This document shows positions 57,129-64,000 of a stretch of DNA of 64,000 nucleotides, in pieces (the first letter of the stretch is position 1; each line of letters opens with the position of its first letter). The position numbers and the translations under genes are program-made. The notes below the pieces were generated by a model that saw only the letters and a list, made by a program, of their open reading frames with translations, made no database searches and was not told the DNA's origin. This stretch comes from Halomonas colorata (GTDB taxonomy: Bacteria > Pseudomonadota > Gammaproteobacteria > Pseudomonadales > Halomonadaceae). The stretch spans positions 1 through 64,000 of the forward strand of contig NZ_JABUZA010000006.1 in the NCBI RefSeq assembly GCF_014897985.1, given 5' to 3'.

Positions 57129-57959
57129 ATGAAATTCATTGCTTCTCTTATAATGCTCGCGCTGCTTAGCGGTTGTGCGGGTATTGTTGCGAACTCTGAA
57201 AATTTAGAAGGCGCTCAAGCAACGCTTACGCCGCGTGGGGCAACTTACCAGGACCTTGTTTCATTGCCGCCGCCTGCCGGAAAAATTTTTGTATCGGTTT
57301 ATGATTTTAGAGATCAAACCGGCCAATATCGACCCGCGCCGGCCAGTACATTTTCAACCGCCGTTACCCAGGGGGCGGCGGCAATGCTAACCGGTGCATT
57401 AGCCGACTCGGGCTGGTTTATTCCTCTTGAACGGGTGGGATTACAAAACCTGCTTACGGAGCGACGCATTATACGCGCAGAGTTTGAGCGCTTTGGCCAG
57501 CCAGATACGCTTCCTTCACTACGCGCGGCCTCGGTAATGTTAGAAGGCGGCATTATTGCGTATGAATCCAATGTACGTACTGGGGGGGCGGGTGCTGAGT
57601 ATTTCGGTATTGGAGCCTCAGGGCAGTATCAGGTCGACCAAGTAACGGTTAACTTACGCGCCGTTGAGATATCCACAGGTGAAGTACTGGCTAACGTCAC
57701 CACAACGAAAACTATCTACTCTAAAGAAGTAAGAGCAGGCGTCTATCGCTTTATTGATTTCCGGCGCTTATTGGAAGCCGAAGTGGGAATTACCACTAAT
57801 GAGCCTGTTCAAATGGCGGTTATGTCGGCCATTGAATCCGCCGTTATTCATTTAGTAGCTCGTGGCGTTGAAAACAATCTTTGGAATCTTTCCAATGGCG
57901 TTAACTTTCAAGAGACTATTTTGTCAGAATATTTAAGCGCGCCTACGCCCATGCTATAA
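57129..57959 (+). CDS. csgG: curli secretion channel lipoprotein CsgG
   Basis: 276 residues (E. coli 277). Lipobox LLSGC (Cys17), VSVYDFRDQTGQYRP, FIPLERVGLQNLLTERRIIRAEF and the membrane-spanning region with GAGAEYFGIGASGQYQVDQVTVNLRAVEISTGEVLANV. Forms the nonameric outer-membrane pore for curlin export. It has AGGGGA about 6 bp before the start. Confidence 0.96.
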   Translation: MKFIASLIMLALLSGCAGIVANSENLEGAQATLTPRGATYQDLVSLPPPAGKIFVSVYDFRDQTGQYRPAPASTFSTAVTQGAAAMLTGALADSGWFIPLERVGLQNLLTERRIIRAEFERFGQPDTLPSLRAASVMLEGGIIAYESNVRTGGAGAEYFGIGASGQYQVDQVTVNLRAVEISTGEVLANVTTTKTIYSKEVRAGVYRFIDFRRLLEAEVGITTNEPVQMAVMSAIESAVIHLVARGVENNLWNLSNGVNFQETILSEYLSAPTPML

Positions 57960-58011
57960 ACACCATCCCTTTTATAACCATTATTCTCTATCAAGTAATT
58001 TTTTTAAAATC

Positions 58012-58046
58012 AAGCGGCTTTGCCTTAGGCTAAGCCGCTTTTTTTA
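58012..58046 (+). terminator. csgG terminator
   Basis: Stem AAGCGGCTT / AAGCCGCTT (58012-58020, 58032-58040) followed by TTTTTTAAT. It separates csgDEFG from csgBA, so csgBA need their own promoter in the AT-rich 58047-58217 stretch, where I see no clear -35/-10 pair. Confidence 0.8.
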
Positions 58047-58217
58047 ATATTAGTCATACTTATTATTTATAAAGTATGAAATAGCTCATCAATAAGGCGT
58101 ATAAAAACATTAGAAAATGCGCCATTAAAATAACAAAATTACTGATAGCGTAAAACTTTAAATAGTCCACACTCAACACATGAATTAAATTTACATTAGC
58201 ATCTAAGAGTAAAGAAA

Positions 58218-58745
58218 ATGAATCGTAAATTAGCAGACGTTCAGCACTCAACAGTGCTACTCAAACAAAAATCAATGAACACTTTGCTATTAATGGCGGT
58301 ACTCTTAGCGTTTACCAGTAATGCCAATGCAGATAAAAATCGTATTGAGCAGTACTTTAATCAGGTTGACACACAAACCTATCAAGGAAATTACAGCGTT
58401 ATTTCTCAAATAGGTAATAACAATCAGGCAACCGTTAAGCAGTCTTATTCTGCCGCTTATCAAATAGGTAATTTTTCACACATCGGTCAACGCGGTAATG
58501 AGAATACTGCTTCAATTACTCAGGTTGGCGGTAAGAATTATGGCGTCATTCTTCAAGCTGGCAATCATCATAATGCAATTATTAATCAGTCTGGAAACCA
58601 GCAAGAATTAGCAACCTATGTTTCTCAGACTGGCTTAAGAAGCGACATACAAGTTTCACAATCGGGGAGTGGCTATCGCAACATAGGCATAGAGCAACAA
58701 GCATCCTCTGGCTATACACGACCAGTCACCGTCGAAACCTACTGA
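58218..58745 (+). CDS. csgB: curlin minor subunit CsgB-like (nucleator)
   Basis: 175 residues. The N-terminus has a long charged stretch before the signal helix (NTLLLMAVLLAFTSNANA), so the true start may be the ATG at 58275, but the upstream ATG has the better AAAGAAA. The mature part has five or so imperfect curlin repeats (SVISQIGNNNQATVKQ, SHIGQRGNENTASITQ, GVILQAGNHHNAIINQ, TYVSQTGLRSDIQVSQ). Codon use is markedly AT-richer than the chromosome around it. Placed immediately before csgA; the short basic-poor tail (RPVTVETY) is not like E. coli CsgB. Confidence 0.85.
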   Translation: MNRKLADVQHSTVLLKQKSMNTLLLMAVLLAFTSNANADKNRIEQYFNQVDTQTYQGNYSVISQIGNNNQATVKQSYSAAYQIGNFSHIGQRGNENTASITQVGGKNYGVILQAGNHHNAIINQSGNQQELATYVSQTGLRSDIQVSQSGSGYRNIGIEQQASSGYTRPVTVETY

Positions 58746-58804
58746 GCAAACCTTCTTTTGTCTCAGTAACAACCAAAGCAAGCATAAAAGGATGGGGAAA
58801 CAAC

Positions 58805-59641
58805 ATGAAAACACAAATCACCGCTATCGCCGCTGCTGTTACTTTCGCTATGAGCACTGGTGCTTTCGCACAGTTCGCAGGAAGTGACTCGACTATCTAT
58901 CAAAGTGGCAATAACAATACTAACGATGTAACTCAGTGGGGAACACAAACGTCGCGTGTTTATCAAGAAGGCGGCTTTAACTCCACTACCGTATCACAGG
59001 ATGATATTGCAGGTGTTGCAACAACCCTGCCTGGCCGTAACAACTCAGGTATCGACCAAATTGGTCAAGGGAACTCAGCGGAGGTAACTCAGTTAGGCGC
59101 ATGGAACAGCTCTACTGTGTATCAGGAAGGTAGTAACAATGATGCTAGCGTTGATCAAGACGGTTCAAAAAACCTGTCTGTAGCAACGCAAGTGGGTAGC
59201 TTCAATAACGCCAACGTGACTCAGGATGGCCGGTTCAACGACAGCTATACCTACCAGGAAGGCGGCAATAATACTGCGACCGTTAATCAGGAAGGCTTTG
59301 CCAACAAATCTGTCGTTGAAGAAATCGGCACCTTCAATAATGCCGCTATTACCCAGAACGGTTCTTACAACGATAGCTATGCATACCTGGATGGAAACAA
59401 TAACGTTGCCACCGTTAACCAAGATGGTTATTCGCTGGAAAGCACTATTTTAGCCAGTGGCAACCACAATACTCATAACGTTATGCAGTCTGGCTATGGC
59501 CATGACTCCTATATCAATACTGTTGGCAGCTTTAACGAGCATAACGTTTCTCAAAGCGGTTCTTTCTGGGGCGGTCAGCATACCTCCAGCATCGTGACTT
59601 ATGGCAATGGCAACATCAACACAGTAAGCCAAGGCCAATAA
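58805..59641 (+). CDS. csgA: major curlin subunit CsgA-like amyloid
   Basis: 278 residues, nearly twice E. coli CsgA (151). Signal peptide about 1-22 (AFA), then about 11 curlin repeats of 21-23 residues (SxxxQxGxxNxxxVxQ), including one with a 9-10-residue insertion (about 65-75). Repeats alternate between a SYxYQEGGNN type and a SVxxxIGTFNN type. In the last four units the first Gln is replaced (EEIG, YLDG, LASG, NTVG). AAGGATGGGG precedes the start by about 7 bp. Confidence 0.93.
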   Translation: MKTQITAIAAAVTFAMSTGAFAQFAGSDSTIYQSGNNNTNDVTQWGTQTSRVYQEGGFNSTTVSQDDIAGVATTLPGRNNSGIDQIGQGNSAEVTQLGAWNSSTVYQEGSNNDASVDQDGSKNLSVATQVGSFNNANVTQDGRFNDSYTYQEGGNNTATVNQEGFANKSVVEEIGTFNNAAITQNGSYNDSYAYLDGNNNVATVNQDGYSLESTILASGNHNTHNVMQSGYGHDSYINTVGSFNEHNVSQSGSFWGGQHTSSIVTYGNGNINTVSQGQ

Positions 59642-59665
59642 GCAGACGGCTTAAGGTTTATTCAA

Positions 59666-59691
59666 ACCGCCCCTCTCGGGGCGGTTTTTTG
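59666..59691 (+). terminator. csgA terminator
   Basis: Stem ACCGCCCC / GGGGCGGT with TCTC loop followed by TTTTTTGC, 25 bp after csgA. Confidence 0.9.
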
Positions 59692-59725
59692 CTTGCGACA
59701 ATTTATATCTACAATAAAAAGCGCC

Positions 59726-60085
59726 CTAACGAATCCCCACGGTTAACGTTCCACCAGCGCCCTGGGTGGATGAACGCGAACGATTACCCCCTTTTTGAAT
59801 ATCTACTTCCAGGCGCTGATTCTCGCTTAACAGTTTAACCGTGCCCTCAAGTGCTGACCCGGTAAACGAATACTCAGTGGGAACCGTACCACGCTCCTCG
59901 ATATGCTCGATGGTTTGGCCGTTCTGGGTGATACGCCAGTGGGCAGAAAATACCGCACCCGGGGTGCCTTCCATCATGATATGAATGTTATCCATTTCCT
60001 GCTCCTCGAACGCGTGGGCGCTAAAAGGGAAGCCAATGGCAAGTGCGGCAATCAAGGCCATCGGAATAGGCGTTATTATCGACAT
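59726..60085 (-). CDS. small exported beta-rich protein, candidate CsgC/CsgH-type curli inhibitor
   Basis: 119 residues on the strand opposite the curli genes and convergent with csgA. Signal peptide about 1-25 (AFPFSAHA-type end), mature part about 94 residues with an alternating polar/hydrophobic pattern typical of an Ig-like beta sandwich (FSAHWRITQNGQTIEHIEERG, EYSFTGSALEGTVKLLSENQRLEVDIQKGG, GGTLTVGIR). No cysteines, so not a CXC-bearing CsgC; CsgH of alphaproteobacteria also lacks them. csgC is otherwise missing here. GAGG lies 8 bp before ATG 60085. The assignment rests on size, signal, fold pattern and position, not on sequence match. Confidence 0.55.
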   Translation of the reverse strand: MSIITPIPMALIAALAIGFPFSAHAFEEQEMDNIHIMMEGTPGAVFSAHWRITQNGQTIEHIEERGTVPTEYSFTGSALEGTVKLLSENQRLEVDIQKGGNRSRSSTQGAGGTLTVGIR

Positions 60086-60107
60086 AGTGGCGACCTCGCT
60101 AACCACA

Positions 60108-60132
60108 AAAGCCGCTCGGTATGAGCGGCTTT
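60108..60132 (-). terminator. hemL terminator
   Basis: 10-bp stem AAAGCCGCTC / GAGCGGCTTT with GGTAT loop; T-tails on both strands, 28 bp after the hemL stop and before the start of the 119-residue gene. Confidence 0.8.
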
Positions 60133-60159
60133 TTGAAGTTTAGCAGGCGTTACGTTCGG

Positions 60160-61440
60160 TTACATTATGTTAAAGGCTTTTTCGGCGGCATTCAGCGTGT
60201 ACTGAATATCTTCTGGCGTATGGGCACTCGACATAAATCCGGCTTCAAACGCGGAAGGGGCCAGATACACGCCGTGATCCAGCATCGCACCGAAGAAACG
60301 GCGGAAAGCTTCAGGGTCACAGGCGGTTGCCTGGGCAAAGTTATCTACTCGGCTTTGTGATGTGAAGAAAATGCCGAACATCCCACCGGCCGACTGCGTC
60401 ATCATGGGTACGCCAGCCGCGTTGGCACGCTCCTGCAAACCGTTGCACAGCGTTTCCACTCGCTGAGTGAGCGCATCATGAAAGCCGGGTACCTGAAGCT
60501 TGGTCAGAAGCGCAACCCCTGCCGCCATGGCTAGTGGGTTTCCTGACAGTGTACCCGCCTGGTAGATCGGTCCCATCGGCGAGATGTTTTGCATGATGTC
60601 GCGCTTGCCGCCAAAGGCGCCTACCGGCATACCGCCACCCACGATTTTACCCAGGCAGGTTAAATCGGGAACAATTGAGTAATGTGCCTGCGCGCCACCC
60701 AAGGCAACTCGAAACCCGGTCATCACTTCGTCAAAAATCAGGATGCTGCCGTGCTCGTTACACACCCGACGCAGGGTTTCCAGAAAGCCCGGCTGGGGGG
60801 GAATACAGTTCATGTTGCCGGCGACAGGCTCAACGATGATGCAGGCAATCTGATCACCGATTTCTGCAAAGCACTCTTCAACGCCTTCAATATCGTTATA
60901 AGACAGCGTAATGGTATGTTCGGCAAGCGATGCCGGAACGCCTGGCGAACTGGGTTCACCGTGGGTAAGCGCGCCTGAACCGGCTTTCACCAGCAGCGAA
61001 TCTGAATGGCCGTGATAATTGCCTTCAAACTTGACGATTTTATCGCGCCCGGTAGTGCCACGCGCCAGCCGAATGGCCGACATGGTCGCCTCGGTACCAG
61101 AACTCGTCATACGCACCATTTCCATGGAGGGGATCATCTCGCAGATCAGATCCGCCATGGTGGTTTCAACCGCCGTGGGCGTACCAAACGAAAGACCGTT
61201 ATCCAGGCGGGCGCGTACGGCAGCCAAAACGTCCTGATCAGCGTGACCGGTAATCATTGGCCCCCAGGAACCCACGTAATCCACGTAGCGATTACCTTCC
61301 ACATCAAACAGGTAGGCGCCTTGAGCGCGCTCCATAAACACCGGCGGACGATGCAGGCCTTTAAAAGCGCGTACCGGTGAATTTACGCCACCTGGAATAT
61401 GGCGGCTAGCAAGCTCAAACAATTCAGCAGATGTGGTCAT
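60160..61440 (-). CDS. hemL: glutamate-1-semialdehyde 2,1-aminomutase
   Basis: PLP enzyme of 426 residues making 5-aminolevulinate (E. coli 426). [61 protein letters not shown] and the PLP lysine in [16 protein letters not shown]. thiD and hemJ follow upstream on the same strand. Confidence 0.97.
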   Translation of the reverse strand: MTTSAELFELASRHIPGGVNSPVRAFKGLHRPPVFMERAQGAYLFDVEGNRYVDYVGSWGPMITGHADQDVLAAVRARLDNGLSFGTPTAVETTMADLICEMIPSMEMVRMTSSGTEATMSAIRLARGTTGRDKIVKFEGNYHGHSDSLLVKAGSGALTHGEPSSPGVPASLAEHTITLSYNDIEGVEECFAEIGDQIACIIVEPVAGNMNCIPPQPGFLETLRRVCNEHGSILIFDEVMTGFRVALGGAQAHYSIVPDLTCLGKIVGGGMPVGAFGGKRDIMQNISPMGPIYQAGTLSGNPLAMAAGVALLTKLQVPGFHDALTQRVETLCNGLQERANAAGVPMMTQSAGGMFGIFFTSQSRVDNFAQATACDPEAFRRFFGAMLDHGVYLAPSAFEAGFMSSAHTPEDIQYTLNAAEKAFNIM

Positions 61441-61476
61441 GACGTCCTCAATATTCGTGGCTTTGCGCTAATGAGA

Positions 61477-62289
61477 TCAAAAGCGAACCGGTCGTGGCAA
61501 GCGGTTAGGCAAACACTGGCCACTGGGTGGCTGGTACCCATGAGACAAACTCTCCCAGGTAAAGTGCTGGGCCTGCTCACAGGCAGTCGGTAAGCGCTCA
61601 CCAACTGCCAGGCGTGCCGCAATCGCCGATGCCAACGTGCAGCCTGAGCCGTGAAACTGTTCGGGTAAACGCGGCCACTGCCATTGACGTGTGGTATCGG
61701 GTGAATGCAGCGTATGTACCACCTGCTGCTCGTTACCTGGAATAGGCGCGTCGGTGGCGGTAACTAATACCGCCTGGCAGCCTTGCGATAAAAGCGCAAC
61801 GGCGCGCGCCGTATCATCTAATGGGTCAGTAATTTCTGGTGCTAACTGCGCCAGCTCATAACGATTGGGCGTTAAAATATCCACAAGTGGTAGTAAGCGC
61901 TCACTATAGAGCTTTACCAATTGGGGTGTGGATAACTCAGTTCCGCCCCCCGCTTTAAGCACCGGGTCGGCGACCACTGGAATACCCGGAAAACGGCGAA
62001 TAATCTGCTCGGCTGCTCTCAGCGTCGCTTCATCCGCCAATAAGCCTAGCTTAATAGCAGCTATTTGCATGCCGCTTAACGCTTCCGCCATGTGCCGCAT
62101 CAATGCAGGGTCGGTGGGTACAACCTGGATAACGTTGTGACAGTTTTGCACCGTTAAGGCTGTTGGAATGGTAACGGCCCAACCGCCGCAGGCGGCAATG
62201 GTTTCACTGTCTGCCACTAGGCCCGCCCCTCCCGTGGGATCATGACCTGCCAGCACTAAAACAACTGGAGAAAGAGGCTGGCGCATCAA
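61477..62289 (-). CDS. thiD: hydroxymethylpyrimidine/phosphomethylpyrimidine kinase
   Basis: 270 residues, ribokinase-fold kinase of thiamine synthesis. VLVLAGHDPTGGAGLVADSETIAACGGWAVTIPTALTVQN, IKLGLLAD, VVADPVLKAGGG and the anion-hole FHGSGCTLASAIAARLA are all present. C-terminus is shorter in family terms than fused ThiDE. It overlaps hemJ by 4 bp (ATGA). Confidence 0.92.
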   Translation of the reverse strand: MMRQPLSPVVLVLAGHDPTGGAGLVADSETIAACGGWAVTIPTALTVQNCHNVIQVVPTDPALMRHMAEALSGMQIAAIKLGLLADEATLRAAEQIIRRFPGIPVVADPVLKAGGGTELSTPQLVKLYSERLLPLVDILTPNRYELAQLAPEITDPLDDTARAVALLSQGCQAVLVTATDAPIPGNEQQVVHTLHSPDTTRQWQWPRLPEQFHGSGCTLASAIAARLAVGERLPTACEQAQHFTWESLSHGYQPPSGQCLPNRLPRPVRF

Positions 62290-62717
62290 AAAGGTTTCAC
62301 AACGGCGAGTAAAATAATCGCGACTAACGCAATCACTGGCGCTTCATTAAACCAGCGAAAGAACGTGTGGCTTTTCGTGCAACGATCCTGGGCGAACTGC
62401 TTTAAATAAATCAAGCAGACATGGTGATAAGCAATCAACAGGACAATAAACGTAAGCTTGACATGCATCCATCCCTGGCTCATCCAGAAGGGGTTTAGAT
62501 AGAGCATCCATCCGCCAAAAATCAGGACCATTATCATCGAAGGCGTCATGATGCCGCGATACAGCTTGCGCTCCATGGTCTTGAAATACGCCATGGACTG
62601 CTCATCGCCTTTATCGCGTGCCGTTGCGTGATAGACATAAAGCCGCGGTAAATAAAATAGTGCGGCAAACCAGGTCACCATGGCCATCAAGTGCAAGGCC
62701 TTTACCCATAGGTACAT
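62286..62717 (-). CDS. hemJ: protoporphyrinogen oxidase HemJ (UPF0093)
   Basis: 143 residues with four predicted transmembrane helices; YLWVKALHLMAMVTWFAALFYLPRLYVYHA has the conserved heme-ligand histidine and WFAAL motif. HemJ is an aerobic protoporphyrinogen oxidase; with hemL and hemW it makes this a heme-related stretch. thiD sits between as in other gammaproteobacteria. Confidence 0.9.
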   Translation of the reverse strand: MYLWVKALHLMAMVTWFAALFYLPRLYVYHATARDKGDEQSMAYFKTMERKLYRGIMTPSMIMVLIFGGWMLYLNPFWMSQGWMHVKLTFIVLLIAYHHVCLIYLKQFAQDRCTKSHTFFRWFNEAPVIALVAIILLAVVKPF

Positions 62718-62726
62718 TGTCTCTCC

Positions 62727-64000
62727 TTATACGGGTGAATCATTATCTTTCGGGTCGGCGTAGTAATAGTAACGCTCAATGGCGCCGCGGGTGATGATAC
62801 CTGAAATCCGTTGCTGCTTTGGTCGATAACCATGCACAACATAAAGTGCTCCCAAGGCATCATCCTGAAGTTTTAAAAACGCCTCAGAAAGCGTCGCCTG
62901 CAGGCCAATCGGCGCAAGCTCCAATCGCTGACCAGGGATTTCCAGCAAATCTACCAGCTCATCATCAGGGGGCGCTTTACCGTCTAACGCTTCATCGTGT
63001 TCCAGCAGCCAGCGCGCCAATGTGGCGGCTTTTAAGGCGAGCACGGTTTTTTCGTCACTTGAGCGCTCAATGATAAGCCAGACAGGATTGTTTTCCAGAA
63101 GCTTTCGCGCCTGGTCGGGCGTTATCATACGTTCTGTGCGCACCAGGCTGCGCTCCATCACTGCCGGTACCGATACGCGTGACAGCGCTTGCATCAGAGG
63201 CTGTTGAAGTGGGTGTAATCCATAGCGCACGGCGCTGATAAAAAAGCCTTCGCAGCCAGTAAGCTGGCGCGACGTCAAGCAGGCAACGACAACCACCAGC
63301 ATGCCCGGCAGTATAATATTGGAAGTATGGGTAAGCTCTAGCAGGGCCATTAGCGCAGCCAACGGCGCTTGCAAAACGGCCCCCATCATAGCGGCCATTC
63401 CTAACATGGCGTAAATGCCCGGGTCCGCCGCTTTGTCGGGCCAGAGAAATCCTCCTAGCATGCCGCCCAAGGCACCGGTCGCGGCCCCTATCACCAGCGT
63501 AGGCCCAATAATCCCGATGGGTACCCCGCCAGCGACAGTGAGTGCCGTAATCAATAGCTTGGCAATTATGAGCGCTATCAGTACGTTGATTTCCAACTGG
63601 TTATTCAGGGCAGCAGCCACGCTGTCATAGCCGATTCCCTGAATTTGCGGAAACCACCACGCCACTACCGCAGTCGACACCCCAACGGCGCCCAGACGCA
63701 GCCATAAAGGCAACGCTTGTATGCGCTGATTACGTGCAATATGAATAAACAGCCCGGCCAGCAGGCCCACGACCAGCCCGAGGATGATCACCCAGGGCAA
63801 ATTCATCAATGAACCTAGCGCCATTTCAGGAATACGGAAAGCCGGTTCATTGCCGTAAACCACTTGAGCAACCAGCGCGCCCATGGTGGAGGCTAGTATC
63901 ACCGGCATAAAGCTCATCAAGGTGTATTCCATCATCACCACTTCCATGGCAAAGATGACACCGGCAATCGGCGTATTGAATGAGGCAGATATCCCCGCGG
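62727..64000 (-). CDS. CLC-family chloride channel/transporter, N-terminus beyond window
   Basis: The reading frame is open to the right edge, so the gene starts beyond 64000. Coming in from the edge it reads ISASFNTPIAGVIFAMEVV, a conserved CLC helix (FNAPLAGVLFAxE), followed by more membrane helices (PIGIIGPTLVIGAATGALGG, GMAAMMGAVLQAPLAALMALLELT) and a C-terminal cytoplasmic region with a CBS-like pair (from RMITPDQARKLLE). Family members move Cl- or F-, often with protons. About 424 residues are visible. Confidence 0.88.
   Translation of the reverse strand, partial: AGISASFNTPIAGVIFAMEVVMMEYTLMSFMPVILASTMGALVAQVVYGNEPAFRIPEMALGSLMNLPWVIILGLVVGLLAGLFIHIARNQRIQALPLWLRLGAVGVSTAVVAWWFPQIQGIGYDSVAAALNNQLEINVLIALIIAKLLITALTVAGGVPIGIIGPTLVIGAATGALGGMLGGFLWPDKAADPGIYAMLGMAAMMGAVLQAPLAALMALLELTHTSNIILPGMLVVVVACLTSRQLTGCEGFFISAVRYGLHPLQQPLMQALSRVSVPAVMERSLVRTERMITPDQARKLLENNPVWLIIERSSDEKTVLALKAATLARWLLEHDEALDGKAPPDDELVDLLEIPGQRLELAPIGLQATLSEAFLKLQDDALGALYVVHGYRPKQQRISGIITRGAIERYYYYADPKDNDSPV

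Noticed and set aside
58063..58251. 62-codon minus-strand frame with membrane-like residues
   Set aside because: It lies in the AT-rich csgB upstream region and overlaps the csgB start. AT-rich DNA readily yields Phe/Leu/Ile-rich frames, and no ribosome-binding site is seen.

Overview
The window is a chromosomal replication-origin region of a Halomonas-type gammaproteobacterium (Halomonadaceae). This rests on the 5' end of a 16S rRNA gene at 1-167 (minus strand), the rpmH-rnpA-yidC-mnmE and dnaA-dnaN-recF-gyrB blocks facing away from a clear oriC, and pseudomonad/oceanospirillalean-style neighbours (zapA-6S RNA-fau, ygfB-pepP-ubiH-ubiI, gpmI-envC-ctpA). I see no insertion sequence, prophage, tRNA or CRISPR array.

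Layout. 1-740: an rRNA operon leaves the window to the left, behind two tandem rRNA promoters. 741-6600: pyrB, then ruvX, yqgE, gshB, an S1-domain protein, rsmE, secB and a rhodanese on the minus strand. 6885-10984: gpmI, envC, ctpA. 10981-16892: ubiI, ubiH, pepP and ygfB on the minus strand, facing away from zapA, 6S RNA and the folate enzyme fau. 16954-19664: a tiny membrane-protein ORF, ilvA and rpiA. 19661-31050: a lipopolysaccharide-core region (waaA, hldE, three heptosyltransferase-type proteins, a Kdo-kinase-like protein, GT4 and GT2 glycosyltransferases, an OpgB-like phosphoglycerol transferase, hldD). 31177-35928: glyQS, a second small kinase-like protein and gmhB, so hldE, gmhB and hldD together cover most of ADP-heptose synthesis. 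36194-43053: gyrB, recF, dnaN, dnaA and oriC with DnaA boxes; four perfect parS (ParB) sites lie at 34425-39336, two of them inside recF. 43053-46877: rpmH, rnpA, yidC, mnmE.

After mnmE the commonly seen mnmG-rsmG-parA-parB genes are absent. In their place stands a patchwork: a tetR/Bcr-type efflux pair that looks GC-richer than its surroundings, a MetE-like methyltransferase, a RarD-type permease with a divergent Lrp regulator, rlmJ, an OmpA-type lipoprotein, hemW and rdgB.

55374-60085 is an AT-richer curli (functional amyloid) locus with all genes in one direction, csgD-E-F-G-B-A. It is followed by a convergent gene for a small exported beta-rich protein that I propose as the missing CsgC/CsgH-type amyloid gatekeeper; this is the best candidate for something undescribed. 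The window closes with hemL, thiD, hemJ and a truncated CLC chloride-channel gene.

Function calls come from recognising family motifs in the translated sequence; no database search was possible. Base-composition remarks are by eye.
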